Assembly: GCF_022539315.1 (NCBI RefSeq)
Contig: NC_066316.1
Coordinates: forward strand, 33,419,245 to 33,483,244
Direction: 5' to 3'
From: Serinus canaria
Lineage: Eukaryota; Chordata; Aves; Passeriformes; Fringillidae
Length of the DNA: 64,000 nucleotides
Below are positions 1 through 11,900 of this stretch, in pieces (the stretch's first letter is position 1; every line of letters starts with the position of its first letter). The notes beneath the pieces are model-generated. The model saw only the letters and a program-made list of their open reading frames with translations. It made no database searches and was not told the DNA's origin. The position numbers and the translations under genes were made by a program.

Positions 1-3000
1 TCATGGCCGTGGGCTGTGTGCAGCTCTAACCCAGCTGTTCGGGATAACAAGGGAGCAGACAAAGGCACATCTCACCCTTTCAAACCTTGCTGCACTGCTT
101 CTGCCTAGCTTTTGCTCTGGGAAAAGCTGGGAGGGCATAGGCTTTTGGCTGGGACACAGCCCTGGGAGCTGGATGAGGGGACACCCCAGGCTGGAGCAGA
201 CACCTCCAAGAGCTGCCCTCCTTGCCAGGGCTGCTGCCCCCTGAACATTCCCCCTAACCCATTCTAAGCAGAGAGCAAATTTCTGCCTACTGGTTGGAAA
301 GGAGAAAACCAAAACCAGGCGCCTGCAGCAGTCTGAATCCTTGGCCATGTCTGAGTGAGTGATGGTACAGAAGTGCTGCAATACCTCTCTGTGCGTGGGA
401 CCCACAAAACCCTAAAAATACGAGACTGTAAATGTACTGCAGAGTCAACAGTGAGTGAAATGTTTTCAGAAAATCCTAAAGGGAAGAATGGAAAAAAAAG
501 CAGACCAGCCCTCTGGGAACTCCGCTTTCCTAAGTCATAAAACCCTCAGTTTTCCCCGTCTGGAAAAGCTGTCCACAATGCTCAGAACAATATGCTTTTA
601 TTTTTAGCCTTTTCTACCAAATAACCACGAGGAAAAAAATACCCAGTGTCAAATGTTGTGAGTGGGCAAAAGTACCATCTTGTAGTTACGACAGATCTGT
701 TTTTAAAAGCTGGAGTTTGAGACATGAAATTGAAATTGTTCAACAAACTTTATAAGTCAATTTAATATTTCAGGGACATGTTTGTGTCTTTAACTAAAAC
801 ATGTTTTCAAACTGCTTTAGTTTTTTTATGCTATGTGTAAAAAATATGTCATGTTCTTCAGTTCGAAATTCACAAAAAATTAGAATCTTTAAAAAGTCCT
901 GAAAAATAGACATGCCAAATATGTTGTTAATAAACCAAAAAAAATCATTTTATTGAATAAAACGGCTTGAAATCAAGCCAAACTTCCAAAATGGAAAGGA
1001 AGATACATTTTTTTTTTCTTCATTTTCTGAAGGCATCCAACAGTGCAGGAATGCTTTGTTGAAAATCTAAAGATGGACAAATAATCAAAAACTTGGTGGA
1101 GCAGCAGACTGTATTAATTAAACCCCAATTAACTTTGTGGCCCTATTTGGTTTTGCATGGTCACGCAGTATATTCATGCATACTGTAGCTAATCCTGCTA
1201 TCACCAGATAGACAAAACTCCAGACACCAGGAATTTGGTTTGGCTAAGTCAAGCACAGTGACTTATTTCAGATGCTGAACTGTTTCTTAAAAAGAAGCAT
1301 TGTTACTTTTCCCTGTATGTTCTAGAGCCCAGCTCAGCTGAGGCTCAGTTGCGTGGGCGTGCTCAAGGCGAACCTTCAGACAACACCCAGCTATTGCAGA
1401 AATTTATAAAGATGGTAATGAGGCTTTGCCTGGGTGTGTTGCTGTATCTGCAGCTGAACTGGGTCAGAGACTGAAGCTCCTGGGCACCCTCCCAGCTGCT
1501 CACTGTTGCTTCTTGTCTTTTTCACTGCCAGAGGTTACCCTCTTTTGAGATCTGCCTCTGTCACTGCATGCTTAGGTTGGCACTGTGAAATGACATCCTT
1601 GTCACCGTCATGATTGCTTTATCATTGGTAGCTCTCAGCAGGCACTCACATTACAGACAGGGAAGAACAGAGTGGACTGACTTGGCCAGGGCTTGCTAAC
1701 ACCTGCACCCACCACTGTGGCCCAGGCTGCTGCAGGAGTGCAGAGTTTACAGCAGCACAAAGTCACTGGAGGCACTTCTCACCTCGAGGGGCTGGCAAAT
1801 CCCTCTGGGTACAGGAGCCCCTCTTTGCACCTTTCCTGAGACATGGAGACCTCTACTCCAGCTCACTGGGCTAGTCTGTGTTCTCAGCCTCTGCTGTGGC
1901 ACAAATGCAGACCCGCTCAGATGCCAGTCAAAGGCAACCTTTTAATTTGGCACAGCACAGGATAGGTGTTTAGGAACAGATACAGACAGGGTTTCACTGC
2001 ATTAACACCTGTGGCAGTGTTTCCCAGAAATCTAACCAACTGTGAGGGGAAGAGGTGATAAGAGGCAGGGTAGTTTTGGCAGCCTGCCACCACAAACTGG
2101 TGTATGCTGAATTTATGTCACAGGCAGATTCTGTGCAAAGGTCACAGCAAGCTAAACATTAAAAATCCTAACAGGTCCTTGCACAATTAACATTTTAAAA
2201 ATAATGTATATTATATAAACTGCTGTGATTAAAAGAGGCCAGGAACAGGGAAAGGCAGCCTGCAGCCAGGATTGTGTTAATTAAAGTATACAATAGAAAT
2301 ATTAATCAAGTGAACTTAAGGGTGGGAAGCAGGGAGGAGGAAGGGGGGAAGACATGACATAATCCCCTTAGTACCATGTGATATTCCAGTGCCCTTAAAA
2401 AGGGGACAGGCAGGCAGAAAGAGAGCAGTCCTGCCATCCTGGCTGGGAAAAGCTGTCTCTACCAAGGCAGGGGTTCTGCCTAGGCTGAAAAGCCCAGACA
2501 ATGTCTCTGAGTGCCCACACTGCACACCACAGCTGGGATACTGCAGCCTGCAGCATCATGAGCCCATGAAGGCTTTGAAGAGGATGTTTTCCAAATGTAG
2601 CTTTAATAGGGAGGGTTTTTTTACTTTTTCCTACCTTGGTATTACAGACTGATGGTCTGAAGCAAGCCCTGTCTTTAAGGGAAAATCTCACTGTGAGTAA
2701 CCTCACACACTAAAGCTCTCTGTTCCTGTGAGCATGGCAATGTTCAAAGCTTTTTCTGTGACCAGCGTTCCTACCTACATTTTTAAGGATACCCTAATGA
2801 TAATATAGTCATCCTCCTCTTAGTCACAAGGCTGTTTGGGAGATGGTATCTCTGGGTCTGAGGTGGGGGAGCATCTGCCAGCAGACTGCTTTTGCCAGGA
2901 AAATCCTCTGGCACAGAGGGTGAGTCAGGAGCCTGCCAAGTACAGAGCACTACAAGGGAGTTTATAAAGAAGCAATGAAGCCTGTGCATGCTTCTGCCTT

Positions 3001-6000
3001 CCTTTGCTTGCTGCTATGGAGGATCATCCTTATGTTACAGCCCAGCTCCTGGCTTGTTTTGTTTAGATCTAGCAGCTCAACTCAACTTCCTTTTCTCTCC
3101 TCAGCTGATCTTGCTCGTAACCTGGGCACTTCTACTGAAAAATCCTTTTTGTCTCTATTCTCTCTTCCTCAGCACCACCCTCGTGTGTGGCTGTGAAATT
3201 CTGAAATTCCTTACTTAATTCTTTCTGTCCCTTGATCATGACCTGACATCTTTATCAGCCTCTGATGTTCAGGTTGCTGGGCATGCAGCACACAGCACCT
3301 TGGGGCTGGATTTCCCTGGCAGGAGCCTGGGGAGCTGCCAACAGCAGTAATGAGGAAGAAGGATGGTGAATCTCAGCCAGATTCTGTCACATGAATACAC
3401 TATCTTACAGTAATTAGGAACCTCACAGCAGCTTGGATATACATGCCCTTTACACTCTGCTCACTACTCACTTACATCCTGTATTTTCTTAGCATTTTTT
3501 TTTCACTGATCTTTTGAACAGCTCTCAGTACCAGCAGTAGGATAAACAGGGTAGTCCTATTCAACTTTAATTAGTAGTTTGCAGCAAGGATAGTATTAAA
3601 ATATCAGCTCTTACTATCAAAATTACACAAACTTTCTTGCATGCAAGCACCCAGTCAAAGGAATGCATATGCCCATTCCAGAAGTTCTTTCAATACCTTT
3701 GCTGGCATCTGTTATATATTGCCTGAACAAAGAAAGAGAATGGATCTTTTCAGCCATATAGCCATTCATACCTAAGGTCTTTGTTTCTGGGGCACAGGAA
3801 TGAAGCTAGTCCCCAGAAAAAAAAAAAAAAGGTTAAAAAGACCTCAATGTAATCTTGTTTCCCTTCATGATTAACTGAAGTTGGGAAAAAAAGGGATCTC
3901 TTTCATGAGCCTTAGGTTGCTGGAGACATATTGGAGTCATGCTGCTCTGTCAGCTGAACAGGAGCTCCCAGTGTGACACACTGCTAGGAGAGACAATGCT
4001 GCTCTTGGATACAGGAGCAGATAGCCAGGGCTTGTATCCAGTAGGATATCGGATGTCTGCACGCAGTCCTGAGCAAATACTGCTGGAATACTGTCCTGGC
4101 CCAGTGCCTGCAGTTCAAAGGGGATGCTGATAAATTATAGTAACTTCAGAGAAAAGCCACAAGAGTGTTTAACATGGACGTGACCAATCTTCCTTGTCCT
4201 ATAAGCTCCATACAAAATCATTGTTTGAACAAAAGCCAGCAAAGGGGAAGGCCAGGAATAATCGGAAGAAGACAAATGTGGTGCCTTAGGAATCCTACTG
4301 CTCACTGCATGGAAGATGAAACAAGGCCATGATAGAAGATGGGCTGGGCACTCACCTCTTCCATAACCAGGCCACAGTCCTGGCATGAGCTGCACCTTAA
4401 CACTTCCATTCCATGTAGCTGGAGCATTGCTAATCAGTTACCTGGAAAATCATCATCTATGAGAAAGCCCATTAGTTATGACTATTTAGCTCACCAAAAG
4501 GAGGTTAAGGACTGAGTTTAGAGTCTGATACATAGAAAAGACTTTGAAAACAACTGTTTCAACTCAGTAAAGGAGAAGGACTCTGAAGGTTGAATATGAA
4601 TATTGTCTTCATTTCTTAAGGTGAAAAAACTTTTTGAACATAATACAGCGTTTGAAATTTTGAAAAAGAAAGTTCCATAAAAGCAGACATAATCTCATTT
4701 CCATTTTCTTTCTTAAAGTCATTATCCTCTTCACAGCCCTGTGAGCAAGTATTGCTTATTCACATGGTAAATGGCTGTAGCTGTATACCTAAAAGAAATT
4801 TCATTAAAAATATTATTTTCTTAATCCTACATTGGAAAGAATGAAAATAAAAATGGGCACGAAAATAAAAATTTTCATGCCCATTTCTAACTTTCTACTT
4901 TGGAATGACCTATTTATGACATAGAAATTAATTAAACTGGAATAAAACCCCCATACCCTAAACTCTAAGCAGTCCAGCTACTCTGGCAGCTTGTCTCTTT
5001 TCTGATGGTAGCACACAGCTACTGACAGTACAAACCTACCAGAAAATTGTGCAGGGCCTTCAGACTTACTACAGAAAAAAACCCAACTGTTCAGAAGCCT
5101 TTGGACAGGATGACCCCTACTAGCAGTTTTAAAATGTCACAGTGGATTGAGGCACACAGTAATTGTTTTTGCAGTCCAGAGGTATGCAGAAGAGCTACTA
5201 GGAGATGAAGAAAAACAGGGGATTCTGGGAAGCCAACTCTTGCATTACAAACTTTTAAATAACATTAAATGCATTTTTACGAAACAGCACAATCCCTCTT
5301 CCTTGGCTTTCTTGAGAATAGGCTAATAGGAATCACATGACAATGATAAGTGCTTCAGCAACCATTATTGTGACTAGTGGGGTTTTAAAACAACAACAGA
5401 ATTATTGTATGTTCCTATTAAATCCTCTTTGTCACCCTTGATGGAATTGATGGAGTGCTCTTCAGCGAATAAACACATTGGTGAATGACTCTTTTTCTTG
5501 GTCAGCTGTTGTGCTGACAGGACTCTTTTATCCTTGGAGTGGCACATGGTATGTGTGGCTGCTGGGAGACAGCAGACAGAAAGTCAAGGCCAGGGCTTAG
5601 GGAACAGGCTAAGAAATGCCAGTGGAAGCTTGTGCAAGAACCAGCCAGATTCAGAAGGGAAGGAGAAGCCCTGTCTAGTGTCTGTGGAGACTGATTTGGG
5701 ATAGCCTATGGGATTATCTTCCTCATGACACACTTGCTTTTAAAGATGCCATAGTGATTTCAAATGTTTGATTTCCCCAGCAGTTTCAGAAACTATCTCA
5801 CCCTCCTGGAAATCAGATGCTGCTTAAATACCTTGCCACAGAGTACAACACCAACACAACAGCAAAGGGAAATGCCACTTTTTCACATGCAAACCTATTA
5901 GAGGAAAAGTGATTAGAAAAATCTTCCTCTAAATTAAAATGTTGCATATCATAACCCTCTTGTAAGTCCAAATGTTTGGGTATTTTTAGCACCACTCTAC

Positions 6001-8094
6001 CAAATTAAGAGGAGGGATTGAAACCAGTAAATCAACCTATGCTTGCTTTCTGTACCTCACCATGCCACATCCAATATGCCTGTGGTTTCCAGCGATCAGA
6101 GAAGGGGCAACCTGTGAAATTAAACAGGTATTTTTAACTCAGCAGTAGCCTTTTGTTTCCCATTTCCCCTAAGGCACTGTCCTGCCTCCAGAAGCAGACC
6201 CAGCCGTGGCATTCAAGCACCATCCCTACTCTCGGGCAGGGAGAGTTGGTGCAATGAATTTTGCAGCTCCTCTCTGTGTGCACCCGTCAGTGCCACTGAC
6301 CACATTCCTGGGACCTGACACACACTGGAACACCTCTCCTACGCATTCTTCTCCTCCAGTTTTGGCTCATTCCAGTGGTTTTCTTAGAAAAACGAACAAA
6401 CTATGGTCGAATTACTTTAAAATGTAAAGCAGACATTTTGGCCCCTCAGCGAAACATCTTTAGAGTCAAATACTCTAGAAATGTACAGAAGATATTTTGA
6501 CCACCAGAGGGGGCCTGTATTGTCCCAAATTTAAAGTAAAACCAGAAAAGCATGTTTTAGGAGAGAAAGAAAGCAGCAAGTATGTGTTTGTACCAGGGTA
6601 GCACCTACAGGCATGAAGCAATGATCCATTCATTCCCTGAGATGACGGGAAAGCAAGTTTGTGTGGGGTGAGCAGGGAGTGCTATCTGGTATCCACTCCA
6701 TCAGCTGTGCTCAGAAGGTATCCTACAGAGGAAATTCTTGAGGAATAACACGAGCTTTTCTGTGAATCTGTATGTGTGATACAATGAGATTATTTTGGCT
6801 GTTGCTTTTAACCGCTGCCTCCTCCACGCACATTTCAGTACAAACAATGCTGTAGATCCAAGTCAAGCCTTCAAGGTTCTTATCTATCATATGTCATGGT
6901 ATTAATAGCTCTGTCTTAACCTCAAATGGGACATTTTAAAAACATCAATATTTTATCAATATTTCACATAGATTTAAGACAGGGTTAGGTATTCCAGTCA
7001 AAGTACAAAGAACAGACTTCAGAAATACAGTTTCCAGTAAATACTTCTAATTATAGTGAGAAATCCTAGCACAAAATTTAACATGTAAGACTGGAAAAGC
7101 CTAAAAGAAGGTTTTTTCACCCTAAGAAAATGAACTTATCTACAACTGAGAGATACCATTTTCCAGTACCTACTTAGTTATTGTACTATCTCAAACGTAT
7201 TTGTTTTCCCTTTGTCTCCATTTTGCTTTTTTTAATCTGTGTAGAATGAATACAAACCTTGTGTAATGCCATACCCCACGCTTGCAGTCCAAAGCAACTT
7301 TCAAAACTCATTCATATACCATCATACTAATAACTAGGCAGCAGAAATTCTAATCCAGCAATTAATGCAAATAATCCTGTTTATGTTCTGTGACTTTTAC
7401 AGCAGACCATCTATACAAAACAATGGCATTAACACTACCACAAAAAACTTTAAAAAATGGGAAAGTTAGTGCTGTTTGAATAGAAATTGACAATCTTGCA
7501 TGTTCTTGCTTGGAAACATTGTTCAAAGGAAACAAATCTTCCAGCTGAAAGCCTCGTTCCTAGAGCCATCCAATAACACATAAACAGGACCACTTAGACA
7601 CAGCATTTGTCCCACACTCTAACTTATTCATCTATTTGTAGCGGATATGAGACCTTGTGGGTGGCCTGACATGGTCCTCATTCAATTTTATTTAATTACT
7701 CACTTGATTTCACTTGAAAGAACTATTAAAATGGCATCTTAATTGCTCAGTATTATCCAGAATCTTTTTCAAAGCCCATAAACTGTCAGGGATTAAAAAT
7801 GATGTCACTTTTCTGAATTTCCTATTCAGAGTGGGGGAAAAAAAAATCTCCATCCAAGCCAAAATAAATACATAAAAATACACAGCCCTTCAGGAGGGGG
7901 GCAACTCTTTCCCTCCCCCTATGCTGCACTTCTGCTGTGAGCAGGATTTGGGGAAAGCAGATGAAGCACTACAGCCATAAAGATTTAGGCAGGAGAGGAA
8001 AGTCACATTTGGGATCATCAGATCCTGGATGATGGGGTTTCACAGGCACAGCTCACTCCACCCCCCAGACACGGAACCCTGCCACCCCGGGCTA
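1..8094. other. Intergenic sequence downstream of TTC27, left part
   Basis: No coding exon, RNA gene or transposon was recognised. Open frames near 1-405 and 2316-2706 overlap on both strands and match no family I know. Noted features are a near-perfect hairpin at 4851-4886 and a cluster of homeodomain and POU-type motifs at 7351-7377. Confidence 0.75.
4851..4886. repeat. Short inverted repeat (16-bp arms, 4-base loop)
   Basis: The arms AAATGGGCACGAAAAT and ATTTTCATGCCCATTT pair with a single mismatch around a loop of four A. In RNA the mismatch would be a G-U wobble in one orientation. A direct repeat of GAAAATAAAAAT (4843 and 4861) overlaps it. Confidence 0.9.
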
Positions 8095-8310
8095 GATGAA
8101 AGGTCCATGCAGCCCAATATCCTGCCTGAGACAGCAGACAAAGGCAGATGCTTAGGAGAAGAATATAAGAACATAAGAATATGTGCATTCAGAGAGATTC
8201 CCTCTCCACACACCCCCCTCTTCTAATATCCTCTGTGTTTCCAACAATCAGGAGTTTAGGGATTTCCTGAGCCAGATGTCGCATCTGGACCACTGTTTTT
8301 AATAATCAAA
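8095..8310. mobile_element. Ancient CR1-like interspersed repeat remnant (tentative)
   Basis: The stretch contains AAAGGTCCATGCAGCCCAAT, ATCCTGCCTGAGACAGCAGA, GATGCTTAGGAGAAGAATA and TTTCCTGAGCCAGATGTCGC in order. This resembles an old sauropsid interspersed repeat, probably a CR1-type 3' region, as I remember its consensus. Boundaries and family are uncertain. An open frame that crosses it (8029-8226) is a chance frame. Confidence 0.5.
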
Positions 8311-8942
8311 TAGAAATTGAGATCCTCTTCTACAGGGGCTTGGCTGTAACTGCAGCCAGTCCAACACAGTAGCAGCCACAGTGAGTGGCTCTACTACTTC
8401 CCTGAATCCACATAGCATTTCTTCCTGTTTCTGACCTTCATATGCTATAAATTCAGGATTAGCCCCAAGAAGAATTCATAGCCATTGGACTTTATAAAGA
8501 TAGATTATCCCATCAGAAACCCTATTAAGAAATCTATTAGTTGAGTGGAAAGCTCTGTTTTTACATGCACAAACACGAGCTACATCTGCAAGTAGGCGTT
8601 AACTGCAAGGCATATGGAATCTACCCCTTAAATATCTTACATATCAGAAAAGTTTGGTTAGATATTTGATTCAAGTGTACTTCAATCTGTCTGGGAACTG
8701 GAAAACTATAAAAAATAAAATAGATAAATGTTGGTATAGAAGCATAGGGCACTAGTGCATTGGGCCACTGCTTCCCTTGAAGTGCTGCAGATTCCTTGTA
8801 TAGCAGACATCACATAATGGCTATGAGGAGCAGCTCTCATTGATCCAGAAATTAGATTAATTTTTATCTTTGGAGAAGGGAGGAAGGCAACATAGAATGC
8901 CACTTTCTTTTTTGTGCTTGATGTCCATGCACAGCTTTCCTT

Positions 8943-8998
8943 TTTCTTTGTTTAATTAACCAATTTGAAAGAAAAAATCGATTAATTAAACAAAGAAA
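8943..8998. repeat. Perfect inverted repeat, 17-bp arms, 22-bp spacer
   Basis: The left arm TTTCTTTGTTTAATTAA (8943-8959) is the exact reverse complement of the right arm at 8982-8998. The arms contain forkhead-like TGTTTA and homeodomain-like TTAATTAA. It could be a hairpin-type relic of a small transposon or a paired binding site. Confidence 0.95.
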
Positions 8999-11900
8999 TT
9001 TATTTCTGCTTTAAATAAAACATCTCCCTTTCTTCTCCTGATCAAATGCCACACACTTTCAAAAAAAAAAATATTTATTTTTATAGAGTTAACTCAAAAA
9101 TAACTGAACTTTAGAACCTGGCATGCAAATAGTTCTAATCTTAGTGTACACACATGTTCAAGCTTGAAAACAAACTGAGTAAGATAAAAATAAAGGTGCT
9201 GGTAATTCTGAATATGGCTGCTTGGCATCTGCTAAGACCTTTAGAATGTCCTGATTTAACTCCCCCATCCTTTGTGACTTGACACAGATACACCTGCCTG
9301 ATCTCCATGCTCAGAAGGCTTTGCAGAGGCAGCGGACCATGAAGGACAGCGACACCTCACAGTTATGCCAGCAGGACCTTGAAGATAGTGAGGGAAAAGA
9401 AAGAAGAAATTGCCTAAGCACAGACACACTGGAGAGTGCTTTCTTTCAAGAACTGCAGCTCCCAAACACTTTTGTTGCATTTTGCTACTTTAAGCTCTGC
9501 AGATGACTCTTTGGACTTTAAGCAGTTCCAGTCCCTCAGTGTATCACACTATACATTGAACTGGTCACACCACATTCCATTCCAGTGAAACAAGAGCATC
9601 ACTGACTAATTTTATGATAATTCATCTCCTGATTCACCAGCGTTTAGTTACATATTCACCTTCAAGATAGAAGGATCTCATTTACACACCCAAGTGGCTT
9701 ACTTAGTTGGAGTTTAGTTTGGGGTTTACCTGCTCCAAAACCCATAAACCCTAATGCCCCTCAACTGAAGTTTCCAGTATTTTGAAGCTGCTTAAGGGAG
9801 ACTCAAAACTGAGACTTTCCCCCAACATCAGGGTCGGACATTCCATTAGGTAAGGATGTGCACATCCTCTCTAGTTCTCCCTTTCTTTCTCAGCAGCCTT
9901 TTAAGAAGTCAAATATCTTCAAGCAGCTGGGATTCTCTCAAAACTCTTGCTGTCTCATGGAAGAATGTAGGCAGTGGAAATAATGCTCAGTACCTTTCAA
10001 TCTCCACCCCTTCTTCTTTTGCCCTTCTGCCCAAACTTTTCTGCACTTCCCCCCTGCCATCCCTGTACAGCAAGAGAGTCTGTCTGCGGGGCAGGAAAGG
10101 GAAGACAATGGGCATGGGGAAACCAAAATAATTCTCTTCTGTGGACCCCCTTCAGTTAACAATGCAAGAAACATCCTGCCCAGCACTTTTAGCAAGCTTA
10201 TTACTTTTAAATGCTAGTAACCGAGCTCCACGTTGTCAGTAAATTCTTTTAAACTAATGAGAAAGTACTGCTATCTAAAGAGAAATTGTCACAAACTTTA
10301 CACACTGATGTGGAGTCAGGATTGCCAGAAATACCCACCTGCACGTCCCAGGCAGTGACTCCTGCTGGAGTCAGTGTGTTAGCTCACACAGGCATGTGCA
10401 CAGCACTCAGGAAGTGTCCAGCCTGAGCCCTGCTAGATTCATGCTGGGCTTAAAGTTAAACATTAATTCACTGAAAAGAAGAGAATGGGCAGTTCTGGAT
10501 ACTGAGGAGACACACACTTGTTAAGTAAAATAGGTACTGACAATCTTCAGAGCTCCTGAGGTGCAACAGATCACCCACCTGGAAAGTCTTTTCTATCATA
10601 TGAGAAAGTACACTTAAATGATATCTGAATTTTCTGAGCATGAAGCATGGACATCTTCAGTCAAAAAGATACAAATACTGAAAAATTCCAAAGCATGTTT
10701 TAACTCTAAGTTGAATTTATCATAAAGAAACATGACTGGTTTAAAAATTAGAATTTGTCTTTTTCTTAGGCATGAGTCAAAACCAGAAGAAATTGATCAG
10801 TTTCCTCTGTGCTAAGGTCTGTGTATACATGGACACACCTACATACAAGACCAGCAGCCGTAACACAAGTTTTATCATTTAAAAAGCATCCTTCTCTGGG
10901 AAAATAATGCCAAAAGTGGCTTTTCTCATTTGACTAATTAGAACTCAAATGGTTTCCAGTTTTGACATAGCTCTTCAGAAATGAGTGTTTCTGCCTGTGA
11001 CTTACCTGATTTACATTCTATGTCACTTGAAATTCAAGGAGTCATTCATCTTTGCATCACCTACTGGCACGTGCTGACTGCCGACACAGTCCTGCAAGCT
11101 TCCACCACTCCCAGCAGTCTCAAGAACTGGTTTCCAAAATAACAATTCATTTCAAACAAGACAGTCCAGCAGTTGGAGTTACACTGTAACCAGAACTGTC
11201 AGTGGAAGCAGCATATTTTTCAACTAAGAAACTGCTGATCACTTCAGGCCTAAGCAAAATAAGGGGGAAAAAACAACCCCAGCTAATTAAAAACTTGCCT
11301 TGCAATACTATGGTAAAGATTTTTTTTTAACTGTTTTTTTTTCCCCGTTTGTTGCTTGCCAGATGTTAACAGGATTGCAGCACATTTGCACAGCTCATGG
11401 AGATTTTTGACTGTAAGGTTTACAAGAGACATATAAAATGCATCTCCTAGCCTCTGACACAATTTATTTTTAACTAGCCCAAGTGAAAGCACTAAAATTC
11501 CCTGCTCAGCACTTGAGGAATGAGTATCTGACAAGGAATGCAGCACAATTGCCCCCAAATAACTTTGCCCTGACCCACCAAACACAACGATAAAACAAAT
11601 GAGATGGTTCTTGCCCCTCCTCCTTTTCTGAGAAGTCAGCATTCTCCACTGAAAATAAACCAGTGTCAGTAAGTGACAATTCTGGAATTCTCCTTGGGAG
11701 TCAAGTCCCAGCTGAGACACTAAATCACTTCATGAGAATGTGTCCTATTGCAAAACATTTGTATCAGGGTCCCATTGCAGTATCCTTGGGTGCATTCCTT
11801 TTTTAATAAAATTGACATTTTATTCCACTTAGGCACATCATAAAATTGCCACCAAATAATACTTCATGTGGTAGTTCTGTAATAATCAAAGAGACACTCC

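Noticed and set aside
1..405. 134-codon minus-strand frame at the left edge, considered as an LTBP1 exon
   Set aside because: It shows none of the LTBP1 EGF-like or TB-domain cysteine patterns and does not resemble the LTBP1 N-terminus.
11283..11720. 145-codon minus-strand open frame
   Set aside because: Low-complexity lysine-rich C-terminus from a T-rich tract, and no family similarity. Taken as chance.
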